In this document: positions 44,746-51,497 of the stretch, piece by piece
Layout: each line of letters opens with the position of its first letter
How positions within the stretch are numbered: the first letter of the stretch is position 1
Source: Brachionus plicatilis
Lineage: Eukaryota; Rotifera; Eurotatoria; Ploima; Brachionidae
Reading direction: 5' to 3'
Assembly: GCA_010279815.1 (NCBI GenBank)
Contig: QEOQ01000511.1
Location: 282,127-333,623 of the forward strand
Length of the DNA: 51,497 nucleotides
Made by a program: the position numbers and the translations under genes
Notes under the pieces: model-generated
Databases searched by the model: none
What the model was told of the DNA's origin: nothing
The model's input: the letters and a program-made list of their open reading frames with translations, nothing else

Positions 44746-45033
44746 ATGAAATTTAATAAAGACTCCTGGGTATGTTCAAGTTGTACCTGCAGCTATTATC
44801 TAAGAAACTTTTTTTGTTATCATTTAATTGTAGTAGCCGTAGTGGAAAAGTTAGTTGAAATTCCAAATAAATACAAAAAATGGAACCGAAGGTTAAACGT
44901 GGTCGAAAAGTCAATGTTGCTAAAGCATAAGGAGATAACAATTAAACTAAATATAAATTATTTTTTCCTAAATAGAAATAGTTTTTTTTTAAATAGTTTA
45001 TTATTAGATTTGAATAAAAATATTTTTATATAA
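44746..45033 (+). pseudogene. MULE SWIM-finger fragment, plus orientation
   Basis: KDSWVCSSCTCSYYLRNFFC then YHLIVVAVVEKLVEIPNKYK is a SWIM finger in which the last Cys is followed by Tyr-His. A frame change leads to PKVKRGRKS, the usual basic tail. Opposite in orientation to the MULE fragment at 42625, hence a different insertion. Start and ends of the element are not defined. Confidence 0.65.
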
Positions 45034-45141
45034 ATAAAAAAGTTCCTGCCTAAATATGCTTTATTTCCTAGTATAAGAAAAAGATTTTTGACTAAATAAA
45101 AAAATACTCTTTTAAATAATTTTGTTTTTTGCTAAATATAT

Positions 45142-45431
45142 TTAGCTCTTTTTTAAAGGACCATTATTTGATTTTGGTGGTCTTCCTCTTTTCTTTAACT
45201 GTACAAATTCACGATCACCTTCATCAAATTCTTTATTGGTCAACTTGCAAAACGCTATGTAATGCTTACAAATTCCAAACTCCAAGAAATATATTTGCAA
45301 GTACAATACCTCGGTTCAGAATAGTTATCAATTTCGTCCAGTTTCAAATTATTCTCCAAATAAATCCCTGACTCTAAGTTACTTGAAGCTTGACTACAAG
45401 CAGATGAATTTGATGAATCGTCATATTCCAT
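45142..45431 (-). pseudogene. MULE SWIM-finger fragment with start codon
   Basis: From ATG 45431 (MEYDDSSNSSACSQASSNLE) through YCTCKYI. A one-base frameshift follows, then FLEFGICKHYIAFCKL, DEGDREFVQL and KKRGRPPKSNNGPLKKS to TAA at 45142. The N-terminal acidic Ser-rich start joined directly to the SWIM finger indicates an internally deleted MULE, like 37918-38341. Closest relative in the window is 21462-21683. A+T-rich flanks (45035-45130, 45440-45680) have repeated TTTA.TTTAG words, possibly subterminal repeats. Confidence 0.65.
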
Positions 45432-46060
45432 TTTTAAGCTTAATTTTAATAATTTATTTATTTTCAAATTATTTTTATTTAGAAAAAAACAAAACTGTTT
45501 GTAAAAGTTTTTTTTTATTTATAGAGAAAATTATTTTATTTAGGATAGTTAAAAGTTGTTTGAGAAAAAAATTATTTTATTTAAAATAGAATTAAATTGT
45601 TTATATTAAGTAATTTTTTTTATATAAAAAAATTATATCTATTTAGGAAAAAAGTATTTTTATTTAAGATAATTACACTGCCAAAGCATAAGTAAGGCAA
45701 TAAAATTGCTAATGGGAAAAATAAAAATAAATTTTAATTAAATGCTTTATTTATCTTTGACCATTTGTTTAAAATTTTGTATCTATTTTTATTTTTTTTA
45801 TGTAGCAGAAGAATGAATTTTTGTATCATCATAAAATATAAGTGAAAATAAAATAAGAACAAAAAAAAGTATATATTTTCAGTTTATATGTTACTTCTCT
45901 TTAGTACCATTTACTAACACCAATCGTTTCGTTGATTTGTTTCCATTACCGATTTTAGAATTTTATTAACTTCACTTTTCCTAAAGCATAAACCTTCAAG
46001 ACTTAACAACAACAAAAGAAGTTTAAATTATGCAAAATTTAAAATTTAAAATTAATCAAA

Positions 46061-47106
46061 ATGTTCAAATTTTCTTCAAGATTATGGCTTGCAAAGATTC
46101 TTATAGCCTCAACAGCTGCGCTAGTTTGCTTAAATTTTTTTGTGTTTTTTAAATTAAAGTCTTTGAACAAGAGCAGACCAAAAATTTATGCCAACTCAAA
46201 GACTCTGGACAAAATATTCCGAAGACTCTACTTTATTGAGTTAGAACATTTTGTCACCTATCGAAATCTAAAATTAATTTCACTCAATGAAATCAAAATT
46301 CATTTTCAGCACAAGCTAAAACTTCCGCAAAATCAGCTCATTTTTAAAGATGAAATAGAGACCTATTTTTCACTTGGGACAGACAAACTTGTAGAATTAA
46401 ATCATAAATTTTTTAAAATGGTTCAGGAACTGAACGAAAAGCCAGCTACGTCCATGGAAAATTTTCACCAAGGACTGGTCATGGTTACTGATGGAAGAAG
46501 AAAATATTTTGAACGCTTAAAAAAATTCCTGGAAATAAAGAAAAAATTATTTTCGTCAAATAAACTGTTTGTTTATGACTTGGACATGGAAACTTCAATG
46601 CTTGAAGAGATTAGGAGCATTGGGAGCTGTGAAATAAGACGGTTTGGAAATAATGTTTATCCGCCTCATTTTAAAAATTTGAAGACTTTTAGCTGGAAGC
46701 CAGTGATTATTCAAGTGAATAAAACAAAGTAAAAAAATATTTTTAAAAATTTATTTTAAAGGAAGTGATGAAAGAAATGAAAAAGAACGAATTTATTTTA
46801 TTTGTTGACAATTCGATTGACTTTAGATCTCATTTATTGTGGGATGTTAAAGAAAAAGCGAATAGAATTGGCATGGACTGGTTTGGTGAGACGTATCAAC
46901 AAAGCAATGGCTTGTACATGTTTGAATCAAATCATATATTGATAAAGAAAAATTTTCTAAGTGCGCTGATCATGAAAGTGTGGGTATCGTGTGCTTTGGA
47001 CAAAAAATGCATCATTACAAATTTAGTGAAAAAGCATTCCATTTACAAATTTAGCTCTCGCTTTACAAATGATACAACTCATGATATTTTTCCTTTTTTA
47101 TTCTAA
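46061..47106 (+). CDS. Type II membrane protein with DUF1647 domain, 332 aa
   Basis: Exons 46061-46714 and 46762-47106 with a 47-bp GT..AG intron in phase 0, giving VIIQ-EVMKEMKKNEF. Residues 10-31 form a signal-anchor (ILIASTAALVCLNFFVFF) after a short basic cytoplasmic end, then a Lys-rich stem; Golgi lumen or cell surface is expected. The DUF1647 region begins near LFVYDLDMETSMLEEI and continues CEIRRFGNNVYPPHFKNL, FSWKPVIIQ and FILFVDNSIDFRS. The family is widespread in invertebrates and looks glycosyltransferase-like, but its reaction is not established. The usual C-terminal 'HRFDQSA' block is replaced by KFSSRFTNDTTHDIF, so it may be a diverged copy. AATAAAATA near 47131 is a likely poly(A) signal. 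Confidence 0.85.
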
Positions 47107-47203
47107 TTTTAAATTATATTAAAAAAAAGAATAAAATACTATAATGTTTTCTTTTAGACTGTAGTGAGGAAGTAAAACAAGGAGGAATTTTTTTTTTTTT
47201 TTC

Positions 47204-47690
47204 TTATTCACTCCTTGTGGAGCATAGGGTCATTACTTTTGATTTCCACTCAAATCGATCTTTTGCCTTTACCCTTGCTATTGCCCATGTCATAGCCATT
47301 GCAGTATTTTGTTATTAATGAATTTACTTAATGGCTCTGAATTTTTCATTCTGTATAGGTCAGCATTTGACAATGTCTCAGGCCAGTGTATCCAGAGAAA
47401 ACTCTGCAGGCTTTCAGTGTAGAAGGTGTTAAGGCTTTTCCTGTCAGATTCACACATCCCCCAACATTCACTTCCATACATCAATGTTGCTTTTACTACA
47501 CTGTTGTATAGTTTAAGTTCTGTTTCCTTACTGTAGCTGTTTGATTTCCATGCTGGTCGAAGTCTAGAAAAGATACTCTTTGCTTTAGCAAGTCTATTCT
47601 TAATGTCTCTGTGTGTTCCCAATTCAGTAATTTCGAGTCCAGTTGGTTTAGCATTGTTCGCCAAGTCTTGCGTCTTCATATGCATTTGTG
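47204..47690 (-). mobile_element. LINE reverse-transcriptase C-terminal remnant
   Basis: Minus strand: DIKNRLAKAKSIFSRLRPAW, then KLYNSVVKATLMYGSECWGM, as in the post-palm region of RTE/Jockey-like LINEs, to NNKILQWL. After a deletion of the 'GHV.RM' segment it ends AIARVKAKDRFEWKSKVMTL, CSTRSE-stop (stop at 47204-47206), the classic LINE terminus. Different family from the 38398-39060 LINE. Inactive. Confidence 0.85.
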
Positions 47691-47710
47691 ATTCTGTATT
47701 AGATATTAGC

Positions 47711-48100
47711 CAATAAGGTATTAAACCACTACTTCTTATCCTCTCCGATCAAAAAAAGTTATTTTTCTAGTCTCAATGGTTGATATGAAAAAGAATATTT
47801 ATTATATAAAAAAAATTAAATATCTAATAAAATTCAATTTTTTAAAGTGATTTAAATGTTTGTTTGAATTAATATTCAAATNTGTAATTCAAACAAAAAT
47901 AAATTAATAGTTTTCATGTTAATTGTTACAATAAGGTATTAAACCACTACTTCTTGTCCTCTCCGATCCAAAAAAGGTTATTTTTCTAGTCTCAATGGTT
48001 GATATAAAAAGAATATTTATTATACAAAAAAGATTAAATATCTAATAAAATTCAATTTTTTAAAGTGATTTAAATGTTTGTTTGAATTAATATTCAAATC
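47711..48100. repeat. Direct duplication of ~172 bp, period 218
   Basis: CAATAAGGTATTAAACCACT at 47711 and 47929 begins two copies that stay closely similar through GATATNAAAAAGAATATTTA to AATTAATATTCAAAT. The spacer of about 46 bp contains an ambiguous base (N at 47882), so the assembly was uncertain here. Confidence 0.85.
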
Positions 48101-48303
48101 GATTTCTTTTATTAATTTAGACAGCCTTTTAATTTTCAATATTTTAATAAATTAAAAAAGAAAATTTTTTTTGAAAAGCCTAAAAAAATTCTTCTTTTGA
48201 AAGAAAGGAGCATGAATACTAAATTTTAGAAACAACTTATTTTTTAAATCATTCATATTCAAACAAAAAATTTAATTTGAGAATATGACTTTTGCATTTA
48301 TAG

Positions 48304-48741
48304 TAGTGTTGGGCGGGGGCCAACTTTGTCCGGCCGGTCTACGGCCGGAATTCAACGACCAGTTGGCCGGTCAGTATAAACGGCCTATTTTGATCGTGAA
48401 ATTCACAGCCGCATTTAAGATCATCCGTGAATTGGCCGGCCGACTTTCGACCGTTTTTAAAAAGGCCGGCCTTTCCTGGAACGGCCAACGAACGTGAAAT
48501 AGCCGGTTTTCTAAAATTTGGGCGCCCACGGTCTACGCCATTTTTTTTTCTGGTCGCACACGTGGCCTCCAGACGGCTTATGCTAAAACACGGACGACCT
48601 GTTTTTTACTAAAACATGGACCGCGGTCGGATGATAGGAATTATCAAAAAACTTGTTAATTTGTTAAAACGGTCCGTGTTTTAGTAAAAAAGAGGTGGTC
48701 CGTGTTTTAGCATAAGTCCTCCCGACCGGCCCAAAACACTA
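48304..48741. mobile_element. G+C-rich non-coding block, probable DNA transposon or foldback
   Basis: A sharp island of high G+C in A+T-rich DNA. Possible ends TAGTGTTGGGCGGGGGCC (left) and, complement of right, TAGTGTTTTGGGCCGGTC suggest hAT-like termini; no exact 8-bp TSD found. The left half is packed with GGCCGG/CCGGCC words. The right half holds an inverted repeat: 48570-48623 (CTTATGCTAAAACACGGAC, then ACTAAAACATGGACCG) against 48668-48720, so CTAAAACA(C/T)GGAC occurs four times, two per arm. No ORF of note. Confidence 0.65.
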
Positions 48742-48934
48742 AATTTTATCAGATTTCGGAAGTTAAATATTTCGCTTTTCAACTTATTTGTTACACAAAA
48801 TAATATATATAATAAAATATAAAACATTTAACATGAGAAGGATATTTTCTAAAATAATTCATACTAAAAAGGAAAAAATGCTTAATTTTATGCTTGAAAG
48901 ATTAAAAAAAAATTAAAAAAAATTAGTGTCTATG

Positions 48935-49276
48935 GCAATATTTGGCAAAAAATCAAATTTTTCCGATAAATTATAATTTCATGCTAAATAAAAGATTTTT
49001 CTTGCAAAAATACAATCTAAAAAAAAGATGAAAAAAATAGTTTTTATAGCAATATTTGGCAAAAAATCAAATTTTTCCGATAAATTATAATTTCATGCTA
49101 AATAAAAGATTTTTCTTGCAAAAATACAATCTAAAAAAAAGATGAAAAAAATAGTTTTTATAGTAATATTTGGCAAAAAATCAAATTTTTCCGATAAATT
49201 ATAATTTCATGCTAAATAAAAGATTTTTCTTGCAAAAATACAATCTAAAAAAAAGATGAAAAAAATAGTATTAGCG
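48935..49276. repeat. 114-bp tandem repeat, three copies
   Basis: Copies start at 48935, 49049 and 49163 (GCAATATTTGGCAAAAAATC, the third with GT for GC). They are nearly identical over the whole 114 bp, including CCGATAAATTATAATTTCAT and AGATTTTTCTTGCAAAAATA. The near identity indicates recent expansion. Confidence 0.92.
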
Positions 49277-49854
49277 GTTTTATTTTACTTTGTTAGATAT
49301 TTGTTTAATATAAAGTATTCGAAGTCACAGTTAAAAGTTAAAAAAATAAATCGAAATTCAAAAATCAAGTCAATTCTTGAATAAATGATTATAGGTATAC
49401 AGGCTGCACTGAAAATAAATTTGTTATTTCCCGTGTAGACAAACGCCTTTTGACTATTACCAATTCTTTAAAATTTTCGAAATAATTGTCTTATATCATT
49501 GAAAATAATATTTAAGATTCTTTTCATACAGTTAAAGCAGGATATAACAAGAAGTTTATTATTGAATTAAAGCAACACTTCACTTTATTTAAAAAATACT
49601 CTTGACCACGCACATTTACACTATTAATAATTAATTCCTGCCATAAAGACCATATTAACATTTTAAGGCTTTGACTTTTATAAAATTTTTCTACAATGTT
49701 TCTTCCGTGTTTAAAGGAAATATAATGATAATCGTAAACTTAGAAGGTCACCTTAGCTAAAATTTTATAAAATTACCAATTTTCTAAAAATAAAGAAAAC
49801 GGCTGATATTTCATTTCTGTTTTAAACACTATTCTTTTATCAATATATAAATTC

Positions 49855-49887
<33 letters not shown>

Positions 49888-49930
49888 GTTTGAGGAAAAC
49901 TCTCCGGCTATTCAGAATGGATCAGCGTCC
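49855..49930 (-). mobile_element. Retroposon 3' end with (TAA)n tail
   Basis: Eleven TTA triplets (49855-49887) on the plus strand are, on the minus strand, a (TAA)11 tail preceded by CTGAATAGCCGGAGAGTTTT CCTCAAAC. A 'CCGGAGAG.TTTCC' hairpin followed by TAA repeats is typical of some LINE/SINE 3' ends. It could also be a plain microsatellite next to unrelated sequence. Confidence 0.5.
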
Positions 49931-50562
49931 TTCATTTTAGCCAAGCGTTAGAAAATTTAAAAAAGCTCATAATAAGTAAAAAAAATTAAAATAGAACAAA
50001 TTAAATAACGGTAAGTATATAAATAAAACATTATTAATTATAGTTATTGAGAAATATTTCTTTGACATATGCAACTTTTGACCTTTTTCATTCTTCATTA
50101 CTAAACCAAATTGCTACAGGAAACTAGATTTGTGTGTTTACTTAAAGCTCTCAAAATATAACTTTTACAATTAACAATTTTTCAAATTAGTGAATATGCA
50201 AGATTTTGGCTTTAACCGGCTTATATTAAATACCAATTTGAAAACATTATTCTGATCAGGATAAAGAAGAAATTATTAGGAAGCAATTACACTATGAAAG
50301 TGGATAACGATTATTATTTTGATTATTTTTATACTAAAAATTCAATAAAAACACTAATTTATCAAGTAACCGATTGATTTGTCAATTTCTGTCTTAATTG
50401 AACGGACTGTCAGACAAAATTAAAGATCCTTGAGATAAAAATTCACCATTTATGAACAATATTTTAGTAATAGAAAAAATAATTAAATGAAACCTTAACT
50501 AATTATCTAACAAATTAAAAACATTAAACAATCTGAATTTAAATAAAAAACACGGCATTATA

Positions 50563-50740
50563 CAGCCTGACCTCGATTTTGTTACCCCTTAATTGTGAAA
50601 TCCTAATTTTGTGAAAAAAATCTGCGTGACGCTCAAAATCATAATACACACAAAATGTGTTCGAATTTGTGAAATTTTAATTTTATGAATTTTTTTTTGT
50701 TTATCCAGACGTTTCACAAAATCGAGGTATTTATTTAATG
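50563..50740. mobile_element. Pogo/Tigger-like MITE candidate
   Basis: The opening CAGCCTGACCTCGATTTTGT and, on the complement of the right end, CATT...ACCTCGATTTTGTGAA share the 13-bp block ACCTCGATTTTGT, similar to known pogo-class termini. TA dinucleotides lie at 50561-50562 and 50741-50742. 178 bp, non-coding, with several TTGTGAAAT-type words inside. The outermost bases match poorly, so borders are tentative. Confidence 0.5.
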
Positions 50741-50742
50741 TA

Positions 50743-51497
50743 GAAGGCATAAGTTAAGTTAAAACTAACAAACATTATAATTGATTAGGTTATTTATTAA
50801 AAACAAACTTTTAAAATTTTAAATCTAAATATATTTTTAAATCGAAGAAGTATTTTTAAAATTTTGGGAATCGACTGTCATAAAATGAAGCGACAATTCT
50901 AACTTTGATCCTTTTTTTAAATAACCCTTGTGGCAAAAAAATTGTATTTTACTAATACTTTAAAATGTTTTTGAGAGTAAAAATCTTTACTCCCTTCAGA
51001 TATCTGAATTTATATTTGATTAATTATCTAATATCAGAGCATTTTGAAAAGGAAAAAAAAAAGATATTAAAATGAATAGAACAGTTAATGTAAGAAAAAA
51101 ACTGCCTTATTTATTTTTTAGCTAAAAATATTCGTTGCAAATTCAAATGTAAAGTTTATTTTGAGAAAAAAGGTATTTTCATTCCGGAAAAATTGACATT
51201 TATATTAGGAAATTTAAAAAATAAAATAATTTTGCCGAAAGATGAGTTTAAGACCTTTCATTTAATATATAATTCTATGTGGAAACTTTTTTCTTTAATA
51301 AATTGTAAAAGGGCAAAATTTCAATGGAAACAGTGTATTGTTCTTTGGATAAAAATTGAATGAACTAGGATATTTTTATTTAAAAACGAACATAAACGAA
51401 CAAAAGCAAATGGACCATAACTCTGTTAATACTTAATTTTTTTATAATCTCTAAAAAGATTTGGAAAATTTAGCCTATCAGCTCCATTTTGAGTACC
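50743..51497. other. A+T-rich terminal stretch
   Basis: Nothing recognisable. No open frame of useful length or repeated unit seen. Confidence 0.5.

Noticed and set aside
48285..48612. Short frames in the G+C-rich block as coding
   Set aside because: Frames arise because G+C-rich repeats lack stop codons; they overlap each other and follow GGCCGG repeats rather than a protein pattern.

Overview
The window is animal nuclear DNA: extremely A+T-rich, with a few intron-poor genes standing out as islands of ordinary base composition. Introns are very short (47-78 bp in two genes, 186 bp in a third) with GT..AG borders. A nuclear receptor, a DUF1647 membrane protein, and remains of Mutator-like (MULE), hAT, Tc1/mariner and LINE elements point to an invertebrate. 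The style (A+T content, ~50-bp introns, compact genes) fits a monogonont rotifer such as Brachionus. That assignment is inference; no rRNA or mitochondrial marker is present.

Five host genes can be modelled. (1) 4466-5983 +, a five-exon nuclear receptor of 429 aa with an NR1-like DNA-binding domain. (2) 12933-13916 -, an orphan basic protein of 327 aa. (3) 20128-21048 +, a two-exon leucine-rich-repeat protein of 244 aa resembling LRMDA/C10orf11. (4) 39867-41459 +, a single-exon orphan coiled-coil protein of 530 aa. (5) 46061-47106 +, a two-exon type II membrane protein of 332 aa with a DUF1647 domain. They share no obvious pathway and are not an operon. Three of them have a 3' splice acceptor 9-24 nt before the ATG with no visible donor, compatible with a 5'UTR intron or spliced-leader trans-splicing.

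The rest is largely a transposon graveyard. I could place borders by target-site duplications (TSDs) for several elements: a hAT (41723-42456, 8-bp TSD), a related hAT MITE (7058-7156, 8-bp TSD with one mismatch), three MULE-like elements with 9-bp TSDs (25898-26557; 36157-37341, carrying a PHD-finger ORF; 37802-39306, with a LINE nested inside), and a Tc1/mariner DD37E element (43166-44439, TA) inserted into the coding frame of a MULE SWIM-domain transposase. Other MULE pieces lie at 21352-21972, 22604-22753, 27999-28205, 44746-45033 and 45142-45431. LINE pieces lie at 12400-12910, 15130-15330, 24355-24400, 26870-27060, 33335-33375, 47204-47690 and 49855-49930.

Several tandem and inverted repeats have no coding explanation: CCGG-palindrome units at 2731-4108, a satellite-like array at 18590-19930, a 114-bp tandem repeat at 48935-49276, a foldback at 33802-34156, and a G+C-rich block at 48304-48741. 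Between these are kilobases of A+T-rich DNA in which I see nothing. No tRNA, rRNA or CRISPR array was found.
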